A stretch of DNA of 64,000 nucleotides, from positions 3,351 to 67,350 of the forward strand of contig JALNWA010000005.1 in NCBI GenBank assembly GCA_023231115.1. Direction: 5' to 3'. This document shows, piece after piece, positions 6,954 to 14,193 of this stretch (within the stretch, counting starts at the first letter, position 1; the number at the start of each line of letters is the position of its first letter). Source of the stretch: Candidatus Altimarinota bacterium (GTDB taxonomy: Bacteria > Patescibacteriota > Gracilibacteria > UBA1369 > LOWO2-01-FULL-3). A program made the position numbers and the translations under genes. Below the pieces are notes generated by a model. It saw only the letters and a list, made by a program, of their open reading frames with translations, made no database searches and had not been told where the DNA came from.

Positions 6954-7562
6954 ATGTCACTATTACTTTCAAGCTTTATAATCGGTTTTAGCGCCGCCGC
7001 CTCCCCAGGTGTGATTCAAACAACAGTATTCCAAACTTCGCTTCTTGGTAAAAAACGCCAAGGAATTGTTTTGGCATCTGGTGTAGCAGCAATGAACTTC
7101 ATTATTCTTGTATTGAGCTACTTTGGAATCAGTCAATTTATAAAAATTCCTTGGCTGTATTATGGTATCGGAATGGTCGGCGTCGGCTATATGTTATTCG
7201 TTGGAATAACTGGTTTGCTAAAAAGTCTTGGAAAGTTAAGTAATAGTGACAACCCGATTGAAAAACAATCCTTTCTAAATGGAATGGTCCTCTGTGCGCT
7301 ATCTCCTCTTACTTATGTTTATTTTATTGGAGTCGCAACTTCCTTTCTAAACATAAAAGAGCATATCTTTCAAACAATCATAGCTAACTCACTATCATTG
7401 GCAATCGGATCATTTCTTTGTTTCGTTTTAGTCGCCTATCTAGGTTCAGCGATCAATAAAACCGGCAACAAAAAAATAATCGCTAGTTTCAATTTTCTGG
7501 CATCGTTAGTGATTATCATTTTTTCTGTTAGATTGTTTTTCAATCTTTTGGGATTTTTTTAA
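6954..7562 (+). CDS. LysE/RhtB-family amino-acid exporter
   Basis: The 202-residue protein has about six hydrophobic segments and the family signature near the N-terminus (SAAASPGVIQTTVF, corresponding to the ASPGP motif). LysE/RhtB proteins export amino acids or related metabolites across the cytoplasmic membrane; the substrate is unknown. It is the first cassette behind the attI-like site and would be the most strongly expressed from the candidate Pc. It has no clear Shine-Dalgarno sequence. An internal hairpin at 6910-6929 lies in its 5' leader, and its stop is directly followed by the inverted cassette end and attC1. Confidence 0.8.
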   Translation: MSLLLSSFIIGFSAAASPGVIQTTVFQTSLLGKKRQGIVLASGVAAMNFIILVLSYFGISQFIKIPWLYYGIGMVGVGYMLFVGITGLLKSLGKLSNSDNPIEKQSFLNGMVLCALSPLTYVYFIGVATSFLNIKEHIFQTIIANSLSLAIGSFLCFVLVAYLGSAINKTGNKKIIASFNFLASLVIIIFSVRLFFNLLGFF

Positions 7563-7607
7563 AATTTGTCTGAATAATATTCGCTTCGCTCATTGAATTT
7601 ATTTACA

Positions 7608-7735
7608 TCAGCTAACAGCGTGTATGTGGCTACGGCTTGCTCCGTGCCTCCGCAAGCCTCCGCCCATATTTGCCACTGGTAAGCCTTCGGCATATTATAC
7701 CAGTGGCAAACATCGCATACACGCGAACGTTATAT
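7608..7735 (+). repeat. attC-like site 1
   Basis: The left core TCAGCTAAC is at 7608-7616 and the right core begins GTTATAT at 7729. The outer stem is GCGTGTATG (7618-7626) with CATACACGC (7716-7724), 9 bp perfect. A central stem of 11 bp pairs TTTGCCACTGG (7669-7679) with CCAGTGGCAAA (7700-7710), and a side hairpin pairs 7634-7640 with 7652-7658. It shares CCATATTTGCC and AAACATCG motifs with the next two sites. The left core is complementary to the first bases of the cassette at 6888-6896. Confidence 0.7.
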
Positions 7736-7756
7736 GAAATTTAAAAAATTATTTCT

Positions 7757-8272
7757 ATGAAACACCCAGAAGACCCAATATCTCAAGACACTACGCCAGA
7801 TGAGTCGCCTCGCGAAATAGAGGATTCGGAATTAACAATCTCGTTTCATTATATGCGCGTTGATGATAATATAAAATTTAGCATTGAGGGGACAATAGAC
7901 AAAAAATGTGATGTCACAATCATGGGAAATATTATTTTCTCCTCTCTGAACACAGCAATAATAAATCATATTTTCGTAGAAGATATAATGCGCAAGAGAG
8001 GCTTAGGAAAAAAATTACTTACTAGACTGGAAGAGGAATTAAAAAAACAAGGTATTCAAACTATATATGCTTGTTTTACAAATCCAAAGACAGTAGATTT
8101 TTTCCTACATAGCCAATACAAGATAACTACCCCCGAATTTGAATCCTCGCAAAGGACGCGAGCAGATTTAACAAGGGTTTGGGATAAAAGAGTAAAAAGT
8201 GAAGAGGATTTTAGGAAATTAATGGCCGATCCAGAAGAACATTTTGGTGTAATCATTTTAGTAAAAAAATAA
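7757..8272 (+). CDS. GNAT-family N-acetyltransferase
   Basis: The 171-residue protein has the acetyl-CoA binding motif A around residues 79-88 (RKRGLGKKLL), preceded by a beta strand ending IFVED. A following IQTIYACFTNPKTVDFFLHSQ corresponds to motif B of the GNAT fold. The first 25 residues are acidic and probably disordered. The enzyme should transfer an acetyl group from acetyl-CoA to an amine of a small molecule or protein; the substrate is unknown. GNAT genes are common integron cargo. It is the second cassette, between attC1 and the decayed attC2, and has its own short leader with no visible promoter. Confidence 0.75.
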   Translation: MKHPEDPISQDTTPDESPREIEDSELTISFHYMRVDDNIKFSIEGTIDKKCDVTIMGNIIFSSLNTAIINHIFVEDIMRKRGLGKKLLTRLEEELKKQGIQTIYACFTNPKTVDFFLHSQYKITTPEFESSQRTRADLTRVWDKRVKSEEDFRKLMADPEEHFGVIILVKK

Positions 8273-8284
8273 TTTTTCAAACTT

Positions 8285-8412
8285 CAAGTAACACAGAATA
8301 TGCGGTTTCGTTCAGTCGCTACGCTCCTTCACTGCACCCATATTTGCCAGCGGTTGCCCTTCGGGCATATTATACCGTCAGCAAACATCGCTTATGCCAG
8401 AAACATTGTCGG
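8285..8412 (+). repeat. attC-like site 2, decayed right core
   Basis: It shares with site 1 the motifs CCCATATTTGCCA, GGCATATTATACC and GCAAACATCGC in the same order, and ends 12 bp after the GNAT gene begins its 3' flank. The left core contains TAAC at 8289-8292. The central stem has mismatches. The right core reads CATTGTCGG with A at 8405 where the crossover G is expected, so it may be inactive. Confidence 0.55.
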
Positions 8413-8462
8413 AAATCGCAAAAAATATTAATATCTAAATACTTACTATTTAATACCCATAT

Positions 8463-8672
8463 ATGGAAAATACTGAAACAACTAAATCTACCATCGAGGT
8501 GTATGAAATGAAACAAGATACCACTCTAAAAGTTGCCCCCAAGGAAGAAAAACCAAAGCAGGAGGCAGCCACACCTCCGCCAAAACCTGATGACCCCGAT
8601 GAAATAGCTGTGGCCGGATACGAAACTATCAATTACTTGATACAACGAGGACTTTTAGAAAAAAGACTATAA
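8463..8672 (+). CDS. Small acidic Pro/Lys-rich cassette protein, unknown function
   Basis: This 69-residue product has no recognised domain. Residues 1-50 are rich in Thr, Lys, Glu and Pro, including a PPPKPDDPD stretch, and are probably disordered. The last 18 residues (ETINYLIQRGLLEKRL) look like one amphipathic helix. No signal peptide or membrane segment is present. It occupies the third cassette alone. Its position as the only frame between two attC-like sites supports it being real, but expression is not shown. Small orphan proteins of this kind are typical integron cargo. Confidence 0.5.
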   Translation: MENTETTKSTIEVYEMKQDTTLKVAPKEEKPKQEAATPPPKPDDPDEIAVAGYETINYLIQRGLLEKRL

Positions 8673-8686
8673 CGGCCAAATAACAG

Positions 8687-8808
8687 CGGACAACAAAGGC
8701 TAAACGGTTCGCTTTTTTGAAGAAGCGCTCATCCATATTTTGCCCTGTTAAAGCACTCCGTGCTATATTGTAACAGGCCAAAACATCGTTTAGCCCGGAC
8801 CGTTATCT
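8687..8808 (+). repeat. attC-like site 3
   Basis: The left core CGGACAAC is at 8687-8694 and the right core GTTATCT at 8802-8808. The outer stem is GGCTAAACG (8698-8706) with CGTTTAGCC (8787-8795), perfect. The central stem pairs 8738-8750 with 8771-8783 at 12 of 13 positions and encloses GCAC/GTGC. CCATATTTTGCC and AAACATCG are shared with sites 1 and 2. The left core is complementary at 7 of 8 positions to the start of cassette 3 if the A at 8405 is read as G. Confidence 0.7.
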
Positions 8809-8835
8809 GAAATATTTTTCCCCTCAAATTGCCTC

Positions 8836-9273
8836 ATGAAAAATACTACGCCATTAACCCTCTATCCAAGTAAAACAAAGATGTTAGTACTTTTACTAAT
8901 GTCCATAGTTTTTGCCGCAGCGGGAATCGGAATGATATATAGCGGCGACCACAAGGGATGGTTTGTGTTTATATTTTTTGGTCTTGGAATTGTGGTTTTT
9001 ACAATAAATTTGTTCTCAAATTCTTCTTATTTGCGCATCACAAATCAAGGATTGGAAATACGCTCACTGTATAAAAGCAGTTTTATTAAGTGGGACGAAG
9101 TTGAACAATTTGGAACTGGGCGTATCGGATTGAGAAAAATCGTGACACTACATCTTAATCCAAATCATACAAAATTTAAAACAGGAGCATTGCCAGATAC
9201 ATATGGGAAATCAGCAGAAGAGTTGGCAGAATTGCTTAATGGACGGAAAGAAAAATATGATAAACACACATAA
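8836..9273 (+). CDS. Membrane protein with two helices and a PH-like domain (STM3941-like)
   Basis: The 145-residue protein has two adjacent transmembrane helices at about residues 16-36 and 42-62. A soluble C-terminal domain beginning SYLRITNQGLEIRSLYKSS follows, with WDEVEQF as the typical strand of bacterial PH-like domains. The arrangement resembles the STM3941 group of small membrane PH proteins, whose role is not defined. It is the fourth cassette. Its leader starts directly at the right core of attC3, but no intact attC follows it, so this cassette is probably immobile. Confidence 0.65.
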   Translation: MKNTTPLTLYPSKTKMLVLLLMSIVFAAAGIGMIYSGDHKGWFVFIFFGLGIVVFTINLFSNSSYLRITNQGLEIRSLYKSSFIKWDEVEQFGTGRIGLRKIVTLHLNPNHTKFKTGALPDTYGKSAEELAELLNGRKEKYDKHT

Positions 9274-9286
9274 GCAAAAAAATTAG

Positions 9287-9355
9287 CAAATCTCCGGAAT
9301 TGCATTTTTTATCGGAGCATTGTTTTTGGTAGGGTGGTTGAAGAAAAAACGCTAA
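9287..9355 (+). pseudogene. C-terminal fragment of a four-helix membrane protein
   Basis: Twenty-two codons ending in TAA at 9353-9355 encode QISGIAFFIGALFLVGWLK plus basic residues. This is nearly the same as the C-terminus of the 120-residue membrane protein at 11796-12158. The upstream part of the gene is absent; the sequence before it belongs to the previous cassette. It marks a deletion boundary next to the first HigA gene. Confidence 0.75.
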
Positions 9356-9415
9356 CTGTCGTTACAGATTTGACAACACTTTTTTACAATCAAATCTTGT
9401 AAAGGAGGTTTAATT

Positions 9416-9760
9416 TTGCTATTAAATAATATTGACTATAAAACAATGACTAAAAAAATATCACCAATCACTCCCGGAGAAATTTTAATGGAGGAATTTA
9501 TGAAACCCTTCGGGCTTTCTCAATACAAACTCGCAAAAGATATTGGAGTTTCAGCGAGAAGAATAAATGAAATAGTGCACGGAGAAAGGGTTATATCTGC
9601 GGATACAGCACTTCGTTTTAGCAAATATTTTACGACTTCGGCACAATTTTGGCTAAATCTACAATCCCGTTATAACTTGGAGATTGAATCTGAAAAATTA
9701 TCAAAAAAACTGGATTTTGAAATAAAACCATTGGACACTTCAAGACTGGTTCTAGCATAA
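9416..9760 (+). CDS. higA: HigA-family XRE antitoxin, first copy
   Basis: The product is a VapI/HigA-type helix-turn-helix protein (PGEILMEEFMKPFGLSQYKLA, then ARRINEIVHGERVISADTALRF), about 104-114 residues. It should bind DNA as a dimer and neutralise a HigB toxin. A strong AAAGGAGG (9401-9408) sits 7 nt before a TTG at 9416. The second copy starts at the ATG equivalent to 9446, so either start is possible. No higB lies upstream; that place holds a fragment of another gene. An inverted repeat AGATTTG/CAAATCT flanks a TTGACA (9370-9375) upstream and could be an operator. About 30 codons differ from the second copy, but only three amino acids. Confidence 0.8.
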   Translation: MLLNNIDYKTMTKKISPITPGEILMEEFMKPFGLSQYKLAKDIGVSARRINEIVHGERVISADTALRFSKYFTTSAQFWLNLQSRYNLEIESEKLSKKLDFEIKPLDTSRLVLA

Positions 9761-9809
9761 ATAATCAATTAAGAAGTATATGAAAATTTTTGTTCAATAA
9801 CCCCACCCT

Positions 9810-11123
9810 ATGAAAAAAATAGTAAAAAATTCAATTAAAATTTTCAGTGCAATTATAATTATCGCGTTTGTATTTCTTATAAAAACAACTTCGGGAATAA
9901 ACCCTTTCACAAATGGAACTAACGAAAGGAACATGATAGTTGTCTTAAGCGACCTTCATCTTGGTGCCGACCTTGCCTATGCGGAGTGCAACAAAAACCT
10001 TTCCTCTCTCCAAAAACTACTCAAACAAATAAGCGTCTCGCCAGATATCAAGGAGCTTGTTATCGCCGGAGATTTGATTGATGAATGGTTTGTGCCAGCC
10101 ACAATAGACACTTATCAAGGAAAAGATCAGCGTGATTTTGTTCAGCGTATTGCGAAGACAAACAAAGGCGTAATTGACGCATTTAATAGTATAATTCAAG
10201 AAGGAAAAATTTTAGTAACTTATGTTCCCGGAAACCATGATCTGACAATAACTGCGGAAAATATTGACCTTATTCTTCCGGGAATAAATCAAGCGCGGGA
10301 TAAAGAACAAGGCTTAGGCACGTACTCACCAGTTGATTATCCTAAAATAGCTATCGAGCATGGCCATCGTTACAATTTCTTTTGTGCGCCAGATCCGATT
10401 TCAAATCAAGACATAGCACCAGGAACAATAATGCCTCCGGGATATTTTTTCACAAGAATTGCCGCCCTCTATGTTGCCCAAGGTAGGCCATTACCGGGCG
10501 ATGCTACACCGGTTGTTACCCCAAATCTTTCGGGCGGTGAGCAACAGGATTTAATGTTTAGATATTGGAAGATATGGCAGATGACAGCGAATTTATTCCC
10601 GATAACTAATAAATTTGACGAGAATGTTATTTTAACAAATGTTGATGGATTCACAGGGTCGTATTCCGTAAACGATCTTATTCCTCATCAATCAACTCTA
10701 GGCGGACTTATAGACGTGAATCTTTTCAAGGGAATTGAAGATAATTGGGACGCAAGACAAACTATAAATAATGTCCCTGTACATAGTGCTACTTCTCACG
10801 CAATCGATTTTGTTAATTCAGCGACCGAGACCGACGATCAGGCAATTTTACAGTACTTTATGAATCCTAAATCGGATAAAAGAATTGTTGTATTTGGTCA
10901 TACGCACCAACCTAAAATCATTGCATCTCAAAATTATAATAATGAGAAATCTATCTATGCAAATTCCGGAACATGGATTGATAAAAATCCAAAACAGACG
11001 ACCATGAATTTTGTAGTCATAATACCACAAAACGCGGATGCGTCTTCACAAACCTATGTCAAACTTTACAATTTCGAAGGTGAAGTTGTAACAAAAATGG
11101 CAGAGGATTCATTGCGTTATTAG
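9810..11123 (+). CDS. Membrane-anchored calcineurin-like metallophosphoesterase
   Basis: The 437-residue protein begins with a signal anchor (residues about 9-27) followed by a metallophosphoesterase fold with all five motifs in order: SDLHLG (Asp48, His50), GDLIDEW, PGNHD, IEHGHRY and GHTHQP. The enzyme should use two metal ions to hydrolyse a phosphomonoester or phosphodiester outside the cytoplasmic membrane; the substrate cannot be read. It is longer than simple family members because of a roughly 140-residue insertion between the fourth and fifth motifs. It sits between the first higA and the higBA pair, with no attC-like palindrome on either side. Confidence 0.8.
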   Translation: MKKIVKNSIKIFSAIIIIAFVFLIKTTSGINPFTNGTNERNMIVVLSDLHLGADLAYAECNKNLSSLQKLLKQISVSPDIKELVIAGDLIDEWFVPATIDTYQGKDQRDFVQRIAKTNKGVIDAFNSIIQEGKILVTYVPGNHDLTITAENIDLILPGINQARDKEQGLGTYSPVDYPKIAIEHGHRYNFFCAPDPISNQDIAPGTIMPPGYFFTRIAALYVAQGRPLPGDATPVVTPNLSGGEQQDLMFRYWKIWQMTANLFPITNKFDENVILTNVDGFTGSYSVNDLIPHQSTLGGLIDVNLFKGIEDNWDARQTINNVPVHSATSHAIDFVNSATETDDQAILQYFMNPKSDKRIVVFGHTHQPKIIASQNYNNEKSIYANSGTWIDKNPKQTTMNFVVIIPQNADASSQTYVKLYNFEGEVVTKMAEDSLRY

Positions 11124-11171
11124 TTGACTACGCCCTAATAACGCGCTACAATAATAACGCACCACGTTAAT

Positions 11172-11456
11172 ATGATTAAGAATTTTAAAGACAAGGAAAG
11201 TGAGAAGATATTTAACAGAGAAATGTCACGAAAACTGCCTCCGGAAATTCAAAGAATATCGATGAGAAAGCTATGGATGTTGGATGCGACAATGTCAATA
11301 AACGACTTAAGTATCCCGCCATCAAATCATTTGGAAAAATTAAAAGGGGATAGGAAAGGACAATATAGCGTAAGGATAAATGACAAGTGGAGAATTTGTT
11401 TCAAATGGAAAAATGGAGAAGCTTATGAAGTGGAAATAACAAATTATCACAAATAA
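11172..11456 (+). CDS. higB: HigB-family toxin (RelE-like)
   Basis: The 94-residue protein has the pattern of HigB/RelE ribosome-dependent mRNA interferases. It starts with an N-terminal helix IKNFKDKESEKIF, then LWMLDATMSINDLSIPPSNHLEKLKG. The C-terminal strands follow (QYSVRINDKWRICFKW, EVEITNYH). HigB cleaves mRNA on the ribosome and is held inactive by HigA. The toxin precedes the antitoxin by 3 bp, the typical higBA order. A short TAAC...GTTA palindrome-like stretch (11138-11165) just upstream is too short to be called attC. Confidence 0.85.
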   Translation: MIKNFKDKESEKIFNREMSRKLPPEIQRISMRKLWMLDATMSINDLSIPPSNHLEKLKGDRKGQYSVRINDKWRICFKWKNGEAYEVEITNYHK

Positions 11457-11459
11457 AAT

Positions 11460-11774
11460 ATGACCAAAAAAATATCACCAATCACTCCCGGAGAAATACT
11501 AATGGAAGAATTCATGAAACCTTTCGGAATTTCACAATACAAAATTGCAAAAGACATCGGAGTTTCGGCAAGAAGAATAAATGAAATAGTGCACGGAGAA
11601 AGGGTTATATCTGCTGATACGGCACTTCGTTTTAGTAAATATTTCACAACCTCGGCACAATTTTGGCTAAATCTTCAATCCCACTACAATCTTGAGATCG
11701 AATCTGAAAAATTATCAAAAAAATTGGATTTCGAAATAAAACCATTGGATACTTCAAGACTTGTTTTGGCCTAG
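11460..11774 (+). CDS. higA: HigA-family XRE antitoxin, second copy
   Basis: The 104-residue helix-turn-helix antitoxin follows higB by 3 bp and completes a standard higBA module. Residues 9-30 (GEILMEEFMKPFGISQYKIA) form the first helices and AKDIGVSARRINEIVHG the recognition region. It differs from the copy at 9446-9760 at three residues, while about 29 other codons carry synonymous changes, so both have been under purifying selection. Cross-talk between this HigA, the orphan copy and the single HigB is likely. No separate promoter was seen between higB and higA. Confidence 0.85.
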   Translation: MTKKISPITPGEILMEEFMKPFGISQYKIAKDIGVSARRINEIVHGERVISADTALRFSKYFTTSAQFWLNLQSHYNLEIESEKLSKKLDFEIKPLDTSRLVLA

Positions 11775-11795
11775 ATTTTAAAATAAACACGGAAT

Positions 11796-12158
11796 ATGCC
11801 AAAAAAACTCAGCAAATTCATCTACTGGACACCACGCATTTTATCGATAATTTTTATCTGCTTTTTAGCGCTGTTCTCTCTGGATATCTTTGATGGAAAT
11901 TATGGATTCTGGGGGACGGTTTTAGGCCTTTTCATGCACAATTTGCCTTCGATCTTTTTGACAATTATTCTTATAATTTCTTGGAAATACGAAATAGTCG
12001 GAGGTATAGCATTTATTCTAGCAGGATTATTGTATATCGTCCTCCTGATGCAAAATAAATTCGAGTGGTACATGTTGGCTTGGGCAACACAAATCTCCGG
12101 AATAGCATTTTTTATAGGAGCATTATTCTTGATAGGGTGGTTTAAGAAAAGGAAATAA
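11796..12158 (+). CDS. Four-helix membrane protein of unknown function (DUF7670-like)
   Basis: The 120-residue protein is almost entirely hydrophobic, with about four transmembrane helices: residues 14-30, 40-60, 64-84 and 93-115. A basic KKRK tail predicts the C-terminus in the cytoplasm. No catalytic motif is visible. It follows higBA by 21 bp and may be cotranscribed. A fragment of a second copy lies at 9287-9355 before the other higA, suggesting that higB-higA-membrane protein was once a repeated unit. The family name is from memory and is not verified. Confidence 0.6.
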   Translation: MPKKLSKFIYWTPRILSIIFICFLALFSLDIFDGNYGFWGTVLGLFMHNLPSIFLTIILIISWKYEIVGGIAFILAGLLYIVLLMQNKFEWYMLAWATQISGIAFFIGALFLIGWFKKRK

Positions 12159-12172
12159 AGTGGCGTCTATAT

Positions 12173-12202
12173 TTGACAAAAAAAGACAAAAAGACCTAAA
12201 AT
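12173..12202 (+). promoter_or_regulatory. Promoter of the Cys-containing small gene
   Basis: TTGACA (12173-12178) and TAAAAT (12197-12202) are separated by 18 bp, 34 bp upstream of the ATG at 12236. Confidence 0.55.
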
Positions 12203-12235
12203 AACATCCTTTTATCAAAAAAACCGCAAAATTCA

Positions 12236-12553
12236 ATGACAACAGAACCAAAAGAACCGGAATTATCTCCCCTAATAGACCTTCAAACAACCAGAATTCC
12301 GAGGGAGTGTTTTAAGTCTGAATGCGAGGGTTGTCCGGCAAATGATGGAGTGTTTTTTGATCTTGATACTAAAAGACATTCACTCTACTGTGCAGTTCAG
12401 GCGGCATTATTGACGGGGGAGCCAAGAAAGGCTAGCATTCTAAGTCTTCAGCTTAATGCCGGAGCAAATCCTCCAAAATGCCAACCGCTCGAAAGCGCGA
12501 CAAAAATCAAACAATACTTGGATTATCTTGCACCTGACGATATGGCAATTTAG
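12236..12553 (+). CDS. Hypothetical Cys-containing small protein
   Basis: This 105-residue soluble protein was not recognised. It has five cysteines: CFKSECEGC near residues 22-30 (C-x4-C-x2-C), one in LYCAVQAALL and one in PPKCQP. They could form a metal site. The middle is helical (AVQAALLTGEPRKASILSLQL). It has its own promoter, overlaps the convergent purH end by 4 bp, and forms the right edge of the accessory segment. Confidence 0.55.
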   Translation: MTTEPKEPELSPLIDLQTTRIPRECFKSECEGCPANDGVFFDLDTKRHSLYCAVQAALLTGEPRKASILSLQLNAGANPPKCQPLESATKIKQYLDYLAPDDMAI

Positions 12554-14088
12554 TGCTTAAAATACCTTCTTCCTGAAAACACCATCGCCAAGCCAAGTTC
12601 GTCAGCTTTTTTGATGACTTCTTCGTCGCTCACAGAGCCTCCCGGTTGAATGATAGCCGAAATTCCGAGGTCATGCGCCATCTCTACGCTATCAGTGAAA
12701 GGAAAGAACGCATCTGAAGACATTACAGAGCCTTTTACGCGGTCGCCACCCTTGAAACCCGCTATCTTTATGCTATCGACTCGCGACATCTGCCCAGCCC
12801 CAATTCCAGTGACTACAGCACCCTTCGAAAAGACAATTGCGTTGGATCTCACGTGCTTCACGACTTTTGTAGCAAAAAGCATCGATTTTAGCTCCTCATC
12901 GGTAGGTTTTGCCTTTGTTACGACCTTCAAATCGTCCAAAGTAAGGTCATAAGTATCTTTTGTTTGTATCAAAATTCCGCCTGCGACTTTCTTGATATCT
13001 GTCTGAAATAAGTCCTTTTTAAGCTCTCCAGTCTCAAGAATTCGTAGATTTTTCCTTGTCATAAGCCTTTTTAGTGCGGCAGGGGAATATGAAGGCGCAA
13101 TAATCAATTCCACGAACATATTTTCCGCTTTAATATGATCCAAAACAGCTTCGTTTACTTCTCTGTTTAATGCGATAATACAGCCAAAAGCGGACAATGA
13201 ATCCACCTTGTAAGCCTGAATAAACGCATCTTCGATAGTGTTTGAGCAAGCCACTCCACAAGGATTATTGTGCTTAACAAAGACAACAGTTGGTTCTTTG
13301 AATTCCTTTACAAGCTCAAGTGCGCTATTTGCATCCACGATATTGTTGAAAGAAAGCTCTTTTCCGTGCAAAACCTTCGAATTTGTAACATTTGCATCAT
13401 GATTCTCGGGATTTTTGAAAAATGCGGCTTTCTGCTGAGGATTTTCCCCATATCTCAAGCTACAAACCTTTTCATAATGAAGATTGAGCAACTCGCTCTC
13501 ACCAAGAATTTCTCTAAAATAATTATCAATTGCCTCATCATATTTATACGTAAAAGTGAAGGCCTTTCTCGCAAGTTTTTTGCGTGTTTCTAGGCTTGTT
13601 TCGCCATTCTCCTTAATTTCCCCCAATACTGCCTCATAATCGCTCGGATCAGTCAAAACAGTCACAAATTTGAAATTTTTTGCCGCGCTTCTAACCATGC
13701 TTGGCCCGCCAATATCTATGTTTTCAATTGCTTCTTCCTCAGTCACATCAGGTTTCGCAATAGTCGCCTTGAATGGATAAAGATTGATTACGACAAGGTC
13801 AATAAATTTTATTCCGTGCTCTTTTGCCGCAGAAACATGCTCTGCATTATCTCTAACTGCCAAAATTCCTCCATGAACAAGAGGATGAAGAGTTTTCACT
13901 CTACCTCCCATCATCTCCGGAAATCCTGTGTAGTCGGATACGTCTTTTACGCTTATCTTAGCCTCTTTTAAGGCCTTCGCAGTTCCTCCCGTTGAAAGAA
14001 TTTCCACTCCATTCTTCTCAAGCTCTCGCGCAAATTCAACAATCCCAGTCTTGTCTGAGACGCTAATTAAAGCTGTTTTTAAAGCCAT
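12550..14088 (-). CDS. purH: Bifunctional AICAR transformylase/IMP cyclohydrolase
   Basis: The 512-residue length is normal for PurH. The N-terminal MGS-like cyclohydrolase domain (residues about 1-190) has ALISVSDKTG, STGGTAKAL and MMGGRVKTLHP. The transformylase domain follows with HGKELSFNNIVDAN, the catalytic VKHNNPCG (Lys-His pair), and GIGAGQMSR. It catalyses formyl transfer from 10-formyl-THF to AICAR and ring closure to IMP. All key residues seem intact, so this genome encodes both the folate-dependent route and the PurP route (4735-5760). No other pur gene is adjacent. Its 3' end converges on the small Cys gene. Confidence 0.95.
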   Translation of the reverse strand: MALKTALISVSDKTGIVEFARELEKNGVEILSTGGTAKALKEAKISVKDVSDYTGFPEMMGGRVKTLHPLVHGGILAVRDNAEHVSAAKEHGIKFIDLVVINLYPFKATIAKPDVTEEEAIENIDIGGPSMVRSAAKNFKFVTVLTDPSDYEAVLGEIKENGETSLETRKKLARKAFTFTYKYDEAIDNYFREILGESELLNLHYEKVCSLRYGENPQQKAAFFKNPENHDANVTNSKVLHGKELSFNNIVDANSALELVKEFKEPTVVFVKHNNPCGVACSNTIEDAFIQAYKVDSLSAFGCIIALNREVNEAVLDHIKAENMFVELIIAPSYSPAALKRLMTRKNLRILETGELKKDLFQTDIKKVAGGILIQTKDTYDLTLDDLKVVTKAKPTDEELKSMLFATKVVKHVRSNAIVFSKGAVVTGIGAGQMSRVDSIKIAGFKGGDRVKGSVMSSDAFFPFTDSVEMAHDLGISAIIQPGGSVSDEEVIKKADELGLAMVFSGRRYFKH

Positions 14089-14142
14089 TTTTGTGGGTTT
14101 TTACAATTCCTCACCCAGACGCCAAGTTTAATTGGATGAACA

Positions 14143-14175
14143 CAAAAAATCAAGAGCTTATGAGGGCTCTTGATT
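14143..14175 (-). terminator. Terminator after the MopE-like gene
   Basis: A 10-bp stem (AATCAAGAGC 14148-14157, GCTCTTGATT 14166-14175) is followed on the minus strand by a T-run (plus-strand A-run 14143-14149), between the MopE-like gene and purH. Confidence 0.65.
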
Positions 14176-14193
14176 AAATGATTCTTGTGCTAT

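Larger units (their letters stand above)
5936..9360. mobile_element. Integron-like element: recombinase, attI-like junction, four cassettes
   Basis: A tyrosine recombinase gene (minus strand) is followed by a 134-bp segment with a candidate outward promoter and an attI-like junction. Plus-strand single-gene units follow, each ended by a palindrome of about 120 bp except the last. Inferred cassettes are 6889-7729, 7730-8405, 8406-8802 and from 8803 onward. In cassettes 1 and 3, the first bases of the unit are complementary to the left core of its own palindrome, as expected if the unit circularises at a G/TT crossover. The right boundary is degraded near 9360. Confidence 0.65.

Noticed and set aside
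9351..9366. TAACTGTCGTTA as the attC of cassette 4
   Set aside because: Only a 4-bp palindrome remains, it does not match the start of cassette 4, and it falls just after a fragment of another gene.
11138..11165. TAACGCG...CGTTAATATG as a fourth attC
   Set aside because: It is about 28 bp, shorter than any known attC, lacks the internal motifs of the three sites, and has no matching cassette end.
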